DNA from: Bradyrhizobium sp. Ce-3 | Lineage (GTDB): Bacteria > Pseudomonadota > Alphaproteobacteria > Rhizobiales > Xanthobacteraceae | Length of the DNA stretch: 64,000 nt | Assembly: GCF_022835695.1 (NCBI RefSeq) | Contig: NZ_BQUV01000001.1 | Span: forward strand, 62,001 to 126,000 | Direction: 5' to 3' | Part shown: positions 6,741 through 14,215 of the stretch, one piece after another | How positions within the stretch are numbered: the stretch's first letter is position 1 | Layout of the letters: every line of letters begins with the position of its first letter | Made by a program: the position numbers and the translations under genes | The notes under the pieces: generated by a model | Told to the model about the DNA's origin: nothing | The model's database searches: none | The model's input: the letters and a program-made list of their open reading frames with translations, nothing else

Positions 6741-7364
6741 TCAGGCCGCCCGGCCCCAGCCCGACATCTGCATCACCATTCGCCAATAGGCGCGGTTCAT
6801 GTCGACGATCGCGCGTGCGGCCTCGACCGGCGTAACCGGTGCAGCGACCGGCGCCGGTTCGGCCTGGTGCTGTTCGGTCAGGTCGATGCTGCCGGTGGAC
6901 TCACCATGACGGAAGGTCAGCTGCGCACCGAACTTGGTGGCGAGCGCGCGCATCGCGTCGTTCTGCGCGCCGGTGGTGATGCGCAGACTCTCGTAGCCCT
7001 TGGCATGCGCCTCGGCGATCAGCTTGCGGAACAGGGTGCTGCCGACGCCCTTGCGGCGCGCCGACCGTTCGACGCTGAAGGCGATCTCGGGTTGAGCATC
7101 CGGCGATTGCTCCGGCGGATGCAGCTCGGCCGCACCACGGACCACGCCATCCTCGAAATAGGCGATGATGACGGTGCCGTCGTTGGCGCAGCGCTCGGCA
7201 TAGCGGCGGATGAAACTGTCGTCGATGAAGCCATGAAAACGATCATGGCGGCTGGTACGGTCCAGTCGCAACAGGTGATCGCGCAGCAGAGGAAGCTCCT
7301 CCTGCTGGCTCAACGTCCGCACAGTGCCCTTCGCGGACGTCGGACGGATGGAATCATAGTTCAT
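6741..7364 (-). CDS. GNAT family N-acetyltransferase
   Basis: A 207-residue protein. The central GNAT core has the EIAFSVERSARRKGVGSTLF segment, whose RRKGVG is the acetyl-CoA pyrophosphate loop, followed by LIAEAHAKGYESLRITTGAQN and MRALATKFGA. The first 50 residues form a helical RLDRTSRHDRFHGFIDD segment typical of a conserved Bradyrhizobium/Rhodopseudomonas group. The last about 50 residues are a Pro/Ala linker and a hydrophobic WRMVMQMSGWG end. The substrate is unknown. An AGGAG site precedes the ATG. A 21-bp perfect palindrome lies 54 bases upstream, suggesting repression by a dimeric regulator. Confidence 0.87.
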   Translation of the reverse strand: MNYDSIRPTSAKGTVRTLSQQEELPLLRDHLLRLDRTSRHDRFHGFIDDSFIRRYAERCANDGTVIIAYFEDGVVRGAAELHPPEQSPDAQPEIAFSVERSARRKGVGSTLFRKLIAEAHAKGYESLRITTGAQNDAMRALATKFGAQLTFRHGESTGSIDLTEQHQAEPAPVAAPVTPVEAARAIVDMNRAYWRMVMQMSGWGRAA

Positions 7365-7418
7365 TTCATAACTCCTCTTGGTAGCCCTCGAGGAGGCGTC
7401 GAGTCCCTAGTGATCCCC

Positions 7419-7439
7419 ATATTGTGCGTCGCACAATAT
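7419..7439. promoter_or_regulatory. 21-bp perfect palindrome, probable operator of the GNAT gene
   Basis: Arms ATATTGTGCG and CGCACAATAT flank a single central base. It is 54 bases upstream of the GNAT ATG, in an AT-rich stretch that could hold the promoter. The symmetry and length suit a dimeric regulator. The inner TTGTGCG-N-CGCACAA core contains TGC/GCA half-sites. The regulator is not encoded next to it. Confidence 0.6.
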
Positions 7440-7471
7440 AATTCAAGTATCTAGATTCATTTAAGTAAACA

Positions 7472-7497
7472 ATGATGTGATCGAAAAATCACATCAT
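7472..7497 (-). terminator. Hairpin after the thioesterase gene
   Basis: ATGATGTGAT and its complement ATCACATCAT flank six bases, eight bases past the thioesterase stop on the minus strand. Read in that direction it is followed by TGTTTACTT, so it may act as a weak intrinsic terminator. The TGTGA/TCACA halves are eight bases apart, not the six of a CRP site. Confidence 0.5.
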
Positions 7498-7504
7498 CGC
7501 CTCA

Positions 7505-7903
7505 TCATAGTACCAGTTGCGTTTGCGTAACGACCGCGACCAGCCTGCCGTCTTCGGTCTCCAGCCGGGTTTGCCAGACCTGGGTCCGCCGGCCCCGGTG
7601 GACCGGTGTCGCGGTGGCGATCACGGTGCTCCCCTCCTTGGCGCCGCCGATAAAATTGGTCTTGCTCTCCAGCGTCGTGGTGCCCTTGGCGTCCTCCGGC
7701 AGGTTGATCACGGTGGCGGCGGCACCAACCGAGTCCGCGAACGCCATCACCGCTCCGCCATGGATCGTGTTTCTGAGGGTACAGAGGTCCGGCCGCACCA
7801 TCATCCTGGCGACCACACGATCCCGATCGGCCTCGGTGAAGGTGACGCCCTTCAGTTCCGCAAACGGCATCTTCATCGACTGGATCTTTTCGAGCGGCGT
7901 CAT
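7505..7903 (-). CDS. PaaI-family hotdog thioesterase
   Basis: A 132-residue single hotdog domain. The signature LRNTIHGGAVMAFADSVGA carries the conserved Asn/His-Gly-Gly and the catalytic acidic residue on the following helix; TTTLESKTNFIGGAKEG forms the substrate-channel strand. Members cleave acyl-CoA thioesters such as phenylacetyl- or hydroxybenzoyl-CoA. No catabolic genes adjoin, so the substrate is open. The ATG at 7903 has GGGAG upstream; the frame extends to 7984 without support. Confidence 0.88.
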   Translation of the reverse strand: MTPLEKIQSMKMPFAELKGVTFTEADRDRVVARMMVRPDLCTLRNTIHGGAVMAFADSVGAAATVINLPEDAKGTTTLESKTNFIGGAKEGSTVIATATPVHRGRRTQVWQTRLETEDGRLVAVVTQTQLVL

Positions 7904-8049
7904 GAGCACTCCCTCTGTGCGGTCTTCTTCAAGGTTGGTGCCGGCATGATGGAATGCCTCAGCACGCCGGGCAATGACCTCCAAGGTAATGGAGCGGATG
8001 ACGTCATCGCCGCCGTGACAATCCTTGGCGAGTCTGCATACCGTCCGCG

Positions 8050-8835
8050 ATGCGCGACTTCCCTCCCCGCCGGATCGTCTGCCTGACCGAAGAGACCGTC
8101 GAGACGCTCTATCTGCTCGGCGAGCAGGACCGCATCGTCGGCGTCTCCGGCTATGCGGTGCGGCCGCCGCAGGTCCGCCGCGAGAAGCCGCGGGTGTCGG
8201 CCTTCATCTCCGCCGACATGCCGAAGATCCTCGCGCTCGACCCGGATCTCGTGCTCGCCTTCTCGGATCTGCAGGCCGACATCGTCGCCGATCTCGTGCG
8301 CGCCGGTATCGCTGTCCATGTCTTCAACCAGCGCGATGTCGCCGGCATCCTCGCGATGATCCGCACCCTCGGCGCCATGGTCGGCGCCACTGAGCGTGCC
8401 GAGCAACTCGCGCAAAGCCTCGAGCAACGGCTCGCCGCGATCGCGGCTACGCCGCGTCCGGCGCCGCGGCCAAAGGTCTATTTCGAGGAATGGGACGATC
8501 CGCTGATCAGCGGCATCGGCTGGGTGTCCGAACTGATCGAGATCGCCGGCGGCGAAGATGCGTTGCCGCACCTGCGCGCGCACAAGGCCGCCAAGGATCG
8601 CGTCGTCACGCCTGACGCCGTCCGTGCGGCGATGCCCGACGTGATCCTGGCGTCCTGGTGCGGCAAGAAGGTCGTGCCCGATCGCATCCGCGCGCGCGAT
8701 GGCTGGAGCGACATTCCGGCCGTGCGCGACAACCGCATCGTCGAGATCAAGTCGCCGATCATCCTGCAGCCCGGCCCCGCCGCGCTGACCGACGGGCTCG
8801 ATGCGATCGTGAAGGCGTTGTGGCCGGAGCGCTGA
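8050..8835 (+). CDS. Cobalamin/iron-siderophore type periplasmic-binding fold protein (BtuF-like), without signal peptide
   Basis: A 261-residue protein of the BtuF/FhuD (TroA-type) fold: RIVCLTEETVETLYLLGEQDRIVG, then PRVSAFISADMPKILALDPDLVLAF, an IAVHVFNQRDV loop, and a second lobe with WVSELIEIAGGED and PDVILASWCGKK. It begins directly at the fold with no signal peptide and no lipobox, and no permease or ATPase gene is adjacent. It may be cytoplasmic, or may work with a transporter encoded elsewhere. The ligand is uncertain: cobalamin, corrinoid or heme are all possible. No cobalamin riboswitch was found upstream. Confidence 0.8.
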   Translation: MRDFPPRRIVCLTEETVETLYLLGEQDRIVGVSGYAVRPPQVRREKPRVSAFISADMPKILALDPDLVLAFSDLQADIVADLVRAGIAVHVFNQRDVAGILAMIRTLGAMVGATERAEQLAQSLEQRLAAIAATPRPAPRPKVYFEEWDDPLISGIGWVSELIEIAGGEDALPHLRAHKAAKDRVVTPDAVRAAMPDVILASWCGKKVVPDRIRARDGWSDIPAVRDNRIVEIKSPIILQPGPAALTDGLDAIVKALWPER

Positions 8836-8845
8836 ACCTTCCAAC

Positions 8846-8966
8846 GTCGTCCCGGCGAAGGCCGGGACCCATACTCCGCGGCGGATGTTGTGACGGGACT
8901 CGTCATTGCAGCGCTGCGTAACAAGCCGCATTTGTGGTTATGGGTCCCGGCCTTCGCCGGGACGAC
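8846..8966. repeat. Composite palindromic intergenic repeat, family A copy 1
   Basis: A 121-bp element with perfect 26-bp inverted ends (8846-8871 and 8941-8966). Each end is itself a hairpin of GTCCCGGC and its complement. The interior contains ATACTCCGCGGCGGATGT. The same design, in inverse orientation and with shared interior blocks, recurs at 49756-49877. It lies between convergent genes. Confidence 0.88.
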
Positions 8967-9027
8967 ACCGAGTGTGTTGCGCCATCACGTACAACACTGC
9001 GACTGCAATGATGTGAGCGCGAGCGCC

Positions 9028-10305
9028 CTACGCCTTCTCCACCCCACACCACTCCGCGACGAACAGCGCCATGGCCTTGGTCGCTTTCCGCAGCGAGTCC
9101 AGCTCGACATATTCGTTGAAGCCGTGCATCGCCGCGCCGCTAGCACCGAAGCAGAGGCTTGGGATGTCGTAGTTCAGGCCGTAGAAGCGCGTGTCGGTCA
9201 GCGCGGTGAAGGCGCGGTCTTGCACTGCGCCGCCATAGACCGCCTGATGTGCCTTGGCGAAGGCGGCTTCCGGCGCCTCGGAGTTCACCAACTCATAGCC
9301 TTCCGACAGGAAGCCCGACCATTCGACCTGCGGCGGATTGTTGGAGAGGAAGCGATGATCGCGTGCCGCGGCCGACACGCAAGCCAGGATCTCCTTCTGG
9401 CATTCGGCGATCGACCAGCCCGGCAGCACCGCGATGCGGCAGTCGACGTCGCACCAGGCCGGCACGCTGGAGGCCCAGTCGCCGCCCTTGATGATGCCCG
9501 GATTGAAATTGATCGGATGATTGACGTCCTTGAAATGACGATCGCTCTTGGCGCGTTCGTTCCAGGCGATCTCGAGCTTCTCCAGCGCATGCACCAGGTG
9601 ATACGCCGCCATGATCGCGTTCGAGCCGGCGCCGGCCTCGAACACATGCACCGGGAAACCGCGCACCTTCAGGCGGAACCAGATCACGCCGACCTGCGAG
9701 CGGATCATGGCGCCGTTGGTCGGCTCCGGGATGAAGCAGGCATCGGCGCGGTAGCCGCGCTGCAAGGTCGAGAGCGCGCCGACGCCCGTGCTCTCCTCCT
9801 CGATCACCGACTGGAAGTGGATCCGCGCCGTCGGCTTCAGCCCCGCCTTCTCGATCGCATCCAGCGCATAGAGCGCCGCGATGGTTCCGGACTTCATGTC
9901 GCAGGCGCCGCGGCCGTACATCCTGCCGTCCTTGATCACGGGCGAGAACGGCGGCGTCTCCCACATCTCCAGCGGGCCGGTCGGCACCACGTCGCAGTGG
10001 CCCTGCAGGATCAGCGATTTGCCGGCATTTGTCGCCGGGCGGTAGGTGCCGACCACCGTGCGCGCCTTGGAGAAATCATGCTCGATCGGACCGAAGCCAC
10101 GCAGATCCTTCAGATCGTCGAGATTGATGTGCCAGTCGTCGACCTCATAGCCACGCTCGCGCAAGAGGTCGCCGATCATGTCCTGGCACGGTCCCTCGGC
10201 ACCGCGGGTCGAGGGGATCGCGACAAAGGCCTGCGTCGTCGCAAGCTGTGCATCGAATCCCTCGTCAACGGCGGCAAGGATTCGTTGTTGCGTCTCGGCA
10301 GTCAT
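9028..10305 (-). CDS. ArgE/DapE family deacylase (M20 metallopeptidase fold)
   Basis: A 425-residue zinc deacylase. Metal-binding and catalytic positions are visible: QGHCDVVP (His and Asp), GRGACDMKSG (bridging Asp), VIEEESTG (catalytic and metal Glu), FIPEPTNG (metal Glu) and near the end SGAAMHGFNEYV (His). Members hydrolyse N-acetylornithine, succinyl-diaminopimelate or other N-acyl amino acids. The TxxTRFYG and EPTN features are of the longer ArgE/DapE subgroup, often not the biosynthetic enzyme itself. The ATG at 10305 is chosen by the family N-terminus (MTAETQQRILAAVDEGF). The gene stands alone next to repeat A. Confidence 0.88.
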   Translation of the reverse strand: MTAETQQRILAAVDEGFDAQLATTQAFVAIPSTRGAEGPCQDMIGDLLRERGYEVDDWHINLDDLKDLRGFGPIEHDFSKARTVVGTYRPATNAGKSLILQGHCDVVPTGPLEMWETPPFSPVIKDGRMYGRGACDMKSGTIAALYALDAIEKAGLKPTARIHFQSVIEEESTGVGALSTLQRGYRADACFIPEPTNGAMIRSQVGVIWFRLKVRGFPVHVFEAGAGSNAIMAAYHLVHALEKLEIAWNERAKSDRHFKDVNHPINFNPGIIKGGDWASSVPAWCDVDCRIAVLPGWSIAECQKEILACVSAAARDHRFLSNNPPQVEWSGFLSEGYELVNSEAPEAAFAKAHQAVYGGAVQDRAFTALTDTRFYGLNYDIPSLCFGASGAAMHGFNEYVELDSLRKATKAMALFVAEWCGVEKA

Positions 10306-10361
10306 GCGGGCGGCTCCATGGGGGACATCAGAAAAGGCGGGAGCCGCAACGTAACCCGATT

Positions 10362-11087
10362 TCACTCGGCCGGGTATTGCGCAAAATAGGCATCCCGCAA
10401 TGCATCTTCGAGCAGCCGGCCTTCCGAATAGCCATCGAGCGTCGCGGGCCGTGCCACGCCGTCGAGCAGCCGCGGACACGGCTCCGGCGCGCCGAGCACC
10501 GTGCGCACCGGAATGCGCTCGGCATAGATCGGCAACTCGTAATCCTCATCGTCGTCGGCGACGCCCTTGGCGCGCACCTTTGCCGAGGCTTCCTCGATCT
10601 CCATCGCGATGAACGAGGTCGCCTTGATCTCCTGCTTGCTGCTGGCGCGCAGGCCTGCGGTGCGGTCGGGAAAGAAGCGGTCGACCATCGCGACGATCGC
10701 GCGCTCCTTCTCTTCCGGGTCGGTAACGAGATAGGCCGAGCCGAACGCCATCACCGCGCGATAATCGGCCGAGTGATTGAAGCCGCAGCGCGCCAGCACC
10801 AGGCTGTCGAGATGAGCGACCGTCAGGCAGACGCGCTGCCCCTCCGACTGGTTCTCCAGCATCCGGCTCGCGCTCGAGCCGTGCCAATAGAGCCTGGTGC
10901 CTTCGCGCCAGAAGAAGGTCGGCGTGCAATAGGGCTGGCCGTCGATCACGTAGGAGACGTGGCACAGCATCGAGGCGTCCAGGATCTTGTGCACGGTGGC
11001 GTGGTCGTAGAAGCCGCGGTCATGGCGACGCTTGACCCGGTTGCGGGACGACAGCGGGTAGGACGGAGTGGATGCGCCTTCGGTCAC
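10362..11087 (-). CDS. Pyridoxamine 5'-phosphate oxidase-fold (flavin-binding split barrel) protein
   Basis: A 241-residue protein of the PPOX-like FMN-binding split barrel. It opens SSRNRVKRRHDRGFYDHATV, then LDASMLCHVSYVIDGQPYCTPTFFW and LYWHGSSASRM, a segment typical of this group; ARCGFNHSADYRAVMAFG follows. It probably binds flavin or F420/heme-type ligands; the reaction is unknown. The gene is divergent from a MocR-type regulator with a PLP domain, a common pairing. I prefer the GTG at 11087, which has GAGG six bases upstream. An in-frame ATG at 11135 has no site and would leave 24 bases to the regulator. Confidence 0.82.
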   Translation of the reverse strand: MTEGASTPSYPLSSRNRVKRRHDRGFYDHATVHKILDASMLCHVSYVIDGQPYCTPTFFWREGTRLYWHGSSASRMLENQSEGQRVCLTVAHLDSLVLARCGFNHSADYRAVMAFGSAYLVTDPEEKERAIVAMVDRFFPDRTAGLRASSKQEIKATSFIAMEIEEASAKVRAKGVADDDEDYELPIYAERIPVRTVLGAPEPCPRLLDGVARPATLDGYSEGRLLEDALRDAYFAQYPAE

Positions 11088-11121
11088 GGTATGCCTCGCC
11101 AAATCTGGAATCTGTCCAGAG

Positions 11122-11150
11122 TTGTAGCGGTTCATTTGGTCTGCGATAGT
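11122..11150 (+). promoter_or_regulatory. Probable sigma-70 promoter of the MocR gene
   Basis: TTGTAG at 11122-11127 and GATAGT at 11145-11150 are spaced by 17 bases. The predicted start is at about 11157, three bases before the ATG at 11160, and no ribosome-binding site exists, so the mRNA would be essentially leaderless. Confidence 0.5.
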
Positions 11151-11159
11151 GCCAATTCC

Positions 11160-12662
11160 ATGCGAAAAATTCCGACCAATTCCCGAGAGCCCGCGGCGCG
11201 CAAGCCGGAGCTGCCGCTCGACCTCACCGGCCCGCATGTGACGGCGGGCGCGGCCTCGCAGCAGCGGCTCTATCAGGCGCTGTGCCACACCATCGTCGGC
11301 GGCCTGGTCAAACCGGGCGAGCCGCTGCCGCCGTCGCGCGCGCTGGCCAAGCAGACCGGCTTCCGCCGCAACGCCGTCACCACGGCCTATGAGCGCTTGA
11401 TCGCCGACGGCTTTGCGGTGGCGACCACGGGCTCGGGCACCTTCGTCGCGGCGCGCATCCCGGCAAAGGCCGCCGCGCCGCGACGCACGAAGATCGAGAT
11501 CGAGCCGCCGCAACACAATGCGCTGTCGCTCGGCTGTACCCATATCGACGAACGCGCACTGCAACGCTTCCGCGCCTTCGCCGGCCGCAGACTGCGCGCC
11601 TTCGGCTCCGAGCACCTGCATTACGGCGATCCCCGCGGCAGCAGCGAATTGCGCGCGGCGATCTCAGACCATTTGCTATCGGCGCGCGGCCTGCGCTGCG
11701 ATCCCGACCAGATCATGCTGGCGTCGGGCACACTGCACGCGCTGCGCATCGTGCTCGGGGCGATCCTCAAGCCCGGCGACCAGGTCTGGTGCGAGGATCC
11801 CGGTTACCCGGCGGCGCGGCGCGCGATCGAGCATTGCGGCTATCGCCCGGTGTCGGTGCCGGTCGATGGCTCGGGCATGCGCATCGACAGGGGACGCCTC
11901 TCCGCTCCCGCGGCACGCGCCGCCTATGTCACGCCGTCGCACCAGTTTCCGCTCGGCGTGCAGATGGCGATGCCGCGCCGGCTCGAGCTGCTCGACTGGG
12001 CACGCGACGCCGGCGCCTTCGTGTTCGAGGACGATTACGACAGCGAGTTCCGCTATGACGGCGCGCCGCTGCTGTCGCTCGCCGGCATCGATCATCTGCG
12101 CCGCGTGATCTACATGGGCACGTTCGCGAAGACGCTGTTTCCGGGATTGCGGATCGGCTACTGCGCCCTGCCCGAAGCCTTGATCGGTCCGGTGACGGCG
12201 GCGCGCGCCGCGCTGGACCGCTTTCCCGGCACGTTGATGGAAGGCGCGGTCGCCGACATGCTGAACTCCGGCGCCTTCGCGGCGAACTTGCGCAAATCGC
12301 GAAAGCTCTACCGCGAGGCGCGCGACGTGCTGGCCTCAACGCTGACAAACGCGTCCGAGGGGACACTCACGGTTCCCGTGCCGTCGCAGGGCCTGCATCT
12401 CGTGGCGCGATTGGATCAAGCGACCGATCCACTGGTCGCAGCGCAGGCAAAGGCCGCCGCCGGCGTCGGCGGCTGGCTGCTCGCCGAGACCTATCATCGC
12501 GCGCCGCCACTGCCCGGCTTCGTGCTGGGATTTTCCGGCCATCCGGTTCCGCAACTCGTCGCGTCGGCGGAACAACTGGCGAAGACAACGCTGAATGCGC
12601 TGCGCGCGACGCGCAAGGTATCCGCCCAGCCGCGGCGCTCTAGGAGAATCGCAGCCACCTGA
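11160..12662 (+). CDS. MocR-type (GntR/aminotransferase) transcription regulator, PdxR-like
   Basis: A 500-residue fusion. A GntR winged helix at about 35-98 (PPSRALAKQTGFRRNAVTTAYERL, TTGSGTFVA) is joined by a short linker to a fold-type I aminotransferase domain from about 120. PLP residues are visible: EDDYDSEFRYD around 290-300 and Lys324 in TFAKTLFPG. MocR proteins sense PLP or an amino-acid derivative and control neighbouring genes; PdxR members regulate PLP supply. The divergent neighbour is a PPOX-fold protein, which supports a local regulator-target pair. The start is an ATG with a promoter almost abutting it. The C-terminus is basic (SAQPRRSRRIAAT). Confidence 0.9.
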   Translation: MRKIPTNSREPAARKPELPLDLTGPHVTAGAASQQRLYQALCHTIVGGLVKPGEPLPPSRALAKQTGFRRNAVTTAYERLIADGFAVATTGSGTFVAARIPAKAAAPRRTKIEIEPPQHNALSLGCTHIDERALQRFRAFAGRRLRAFGSEHLHYGDPRGSSELRAAISDHLLSARGLRCDPDQIMLASGTLHALRIVLGAILKPGDQVWCEDPGYPAARRAIEHCGYRPVSVPVDGSGMRIDRGRLSAPAARAAYVTPSHQFPLGVQMAMPRRLELLDWARDAGAFVFEDDYDSEFRYDGAPLLSLAGIDHLRRVIYMGTFAKTLFPGLRIGYCALPEALIGPVTAARAALDRFPGTLMEGAVADMLNSGAFAANLRKSRKLYREARDVLASTLTNASEGTLTVPVPSQGLHLVARLDQATDPLVAAQAKAAAGVGGWLLAETYHRAPPLPGFVLGFSGHPVPQLVASAEQLAKTTLNALRATRKVSAQPRRSRRIAAT

Positions 12663-12716
12663 CTAAGGTCGCCCGCGTTGAATCGTTGAGTCAGCGTCCT
12701 CTTACGGAGATACCGG

Positions 12717-12866
12717 ATGCCCAATCGCAACGTCCTGTATCTCGTGATCGGCGCGCTGGTCGTGATCACGGGCATGCTCGGCTACAATCTGTACCAGGCA
12801 AAGAAACAGCCCGAAGGTCTGCAGATCAATGTCGGCCCCGACGGGGTCAAGATCCAGAACAAATGA
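12717..12866 (+). CDS. Small single-pass membrane protein, 49 residues
   Basis: MPNRNVLYLVIGALVVITGM begins the protein: a short basic N-terminus, a hydrophobic helix at about 6-24, then YQAKKQPEG and a hydrophilic C-terminal INVGPDGVKIQNK. GGAGA precedes the ATG with six-base spacing. The stop TGA at 12864-12866 overlaps an in-frame ATG of the next gene's frame. I believe similar proteins are common in Bradyrhizobium but know no function. It may be cotranscribed with the exported protein 11 bases downstream. Confidence 0.8.
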   Translation: MPNRNVLYLVIGALVVITGMLGYNLYQAKKQPEGLQINVGPDGVKIQNK

Positions 12867-12877
12867 CGGAGGCTTTG

Positions 12878-13120
12878 ATGCCGCGCATTGGATTCGTCGC
12901 GCTCGCTAGCGCCGTCGCACTTGGCGCGATCATTCATTCCGCCTCCGCACAGACCGTCATGCGCGAGGCCGACATCGTCGACCTCCGGGTCGGTCAGCGC
13001 GTCCTGGTCGATGACGGTTCCTGCCCAGCCGGGCAGATCAAGCAGGTGATCGGCGCCAGGCTGAGCCAAAACGGCGTGGTGCGGACCCAAAGCTGCGTGC
13101 AGCGCCTCGCCAAAAAGTAA
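12878..13120 (+). CDS. Small exported protein of unknown function
   Basis: An 80-residue protein with a signal peptide (MPRIGFVALASAVALGAIIH, cut probable after SASA). The mature part, about 56 residues, has TVMREADIVDLRVGQRVLVDDG, two cysteines (SCPAGQIKQVIG and TQSCVQRL) suited to a disulfide, and a basic end. GGAGG lies five bases before the ATG; an upstream ATG at 12863 overlaps the previous stop. A second small envelope protein directly after the membrane protein suggests a two-gene unit. Confidence 0.82.
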   Translation: MPRIGFVALASAVALGAIIHSASAQTVMREADIVDLRVGQRVLVDDGSCPAGQIKQVIGARLSQNGVVRTQSCVQRLAKK

Positions 13121-13173
13121 ACGCCCCGCTCTCGCGAGGCGCCTCGTTCGTCATTGCATCGGTGATGCGCCGC

Positions 13174-13569
13174 TCAGTTCGAGATCGGCTCGAACATGCA
13201 TTGCAGCGTCGGCTTGGCGATCTTGGTGAAGGTCGGGCCGATCTCGCCCTGTTTGGACGGCGGCACCCAGTCGGTCTCGATGGTGGGCACGCCGGTCTCG
13301 CTGATGCCGCGCAGCAGGGCCTGGCGGAGATCGGGATCATCCACCGTCGCAGCCGCATGGTCATGCAGACAGCCGCAGACAGCCTCGGGATGCGCCCAGC
13401 GGCCGAGCATATGCGGCGCGCATTGGCGGACGAATTCGTCGCGCGGTTCGGTCACCCGATACAGCGAGCGGATCTGCATCGACTCAAGTGGAAGCTGGGA
13501 TTGAGCCTGCGCGGAACCCGCCAGAATGATCGATGCGAACATCGCGGCGGAGCAGAGACGGATCAGCAT
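13174..13569 (-). CDS. Exported protein of unknown function
   Basis: A 131-residue protein with a clear signal peptide (MLIRLCSAAMFASIILAGSA, cut near AQA-QS). The mature part carries four cysteines in VRQCAPHMLG, AVCGCLHDHAA and LQCMFEPISN, a layout suggesting disulfides or metal binding. No known family is recognised by me. It is convergent with the 80-residue exported protein, with 53 bases between stops, and precedes another small exported gene. Confidence 0.8.
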   Translation of the reverse strand: MLIRLCSAAMFASIILAGSAQAQSQLPLESMQIRSLYRVTEPRDEFVRQCAPHMLGRWAHPEAVCGCLHDHAAATVDDPDLRQALLRGISETGVPTIETDWVPPSKQGEIGPTFTKIAKPTLQCMFEPISN

Positions 13570-13608
13570 GGGGAGCCTTTACCGGCAGTTCTGTTTTTCG
13601 CGTCGCGA

Positions 13609-13767
13609 TCAGTTGGCCTGCGCCATCACCATCGGGGCCGAGGTGACGACTGGCGAGCCGTTATAGGAGAAGGTGCCGATGCCGGGCAAACCGCTGTCCG
13701 GGGAGCCAGCCATCGACGAACCGGCCATCACGAAAGCGAAGGCGAGGATCAGGCTCATGGTTCGCAT
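13609..13767 (-). CDS. Small exported peptide, 52 residues
   Basis: MRTMSLILAFAFVMAGSSMA forms a signal peptide, followed by about 32 residues rich in Gly, Ser and Pro (GSPDSGLPGIGTFSYNGSPV). The gene is short, but the GGAGACACTCAA ribosome-binding site, signal peptide and an upstream EcfG-like promoter support it. It lies upstream of the 131-residue exported gene on the same strand, 39 bases before it. Function unknown. Confidence 0.72.
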   Translation of the reverse strand: MRTMSLILAFAFVMAGSSMAGSPDSGLPGIGTFSYNGSPVVTSAPMVMAQAN

Positions 13768-13824
13768 TTGAGTGTCTCCGTCGTTCCGACTCGGCGCCCG
13801 GCGCCGCTGTGTTGACGGGTTGAT

Positions 13825-13849
13825 AACGATCTGCCGTTTCGGGAGTTCT
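13825..13849 (-). promoter_or_regulatory. Possible EcfG (general stress response) promoter
   Basis: Read on the minus strand: AGAAC, 16 bases, CGTT. The EcfG consensus is GGAAC-N16/17-CGTT, so one base differs. The predicted start is about 50 bases upstream of the ATG at 13767. Confidence 0.4.
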
Positions 13850-13885
13850 GCGGAACAAGCTGAAAATGGTTTCATCCCCCCGAGA

Positions 13886-13918
13886 ATTGTTTCGTCAAGC
13901 GGGGGCCCACGAAACAAT
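13886..13918. repeat. Perfect 10-bp inverted repeat with GC-rich loop
   Basis: ATTGTTTCGT at 13886-13895 and ACGAAACAAT at 13909-13918 flank a 13-base GC-rich loop. No T run follows, so it is not a standard terminator. It may be an operator or a structured RNA feature. Confidence 0.6.
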
Positions 13919-14215
13919 CGCGGGAAAACGCCAATGTTTTCAGTGGCGGCGCGCGGGCAATCCGCGTGTTCAAGATTTCGCGCGCCGACAGCCAGCCCGG
14001 CCGCCGCGGATCTCAGGCGAATTATGTCAGCAAATTGAGCGCCCTACCGCGCTTTCTTAACTTTCCTCTGCTGAGACAGGACGCGGCACAGCAAGGGCGG
14101 CGTGAACCGGGCGACGGTTCGGCCGACTCATCTGGGCGCCGTGCAACCATCTCCGTGGTGGCACGTTGTGGTGATTCCCCGATCCAACAATTGTTGTGAT
14201 CCGATCCAACGAAGG

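Larger units (their letters stand above)
13768..14215. other. 448-base intergenic region with several dyads
   Basis: Between divergent genes. It contains an EcfG-like promoter for the minus-strand peptide (13825-13849), a 10-bp perfect inverted repeat at 13886-13918, a CAACAATTGTTG palindrome at 14185-14196, and CGATCCAAC twice, just before the 75-residue ORF. No coding gene was recognised in it. Confidence 0.6.

Noticed and set aside
7472-7497. CRP-like site TGTGA...TCACA
   Set aside because: The halves are eight bases apart, not six, and the dyad lies directly after a stop codon, so a terminator is the simpler reading.
7904-8049. Cobalamin riboswitch before the BtuF-like gene
   Set aside because: No B12-box or matching conserved core was found in the 146-base gap.
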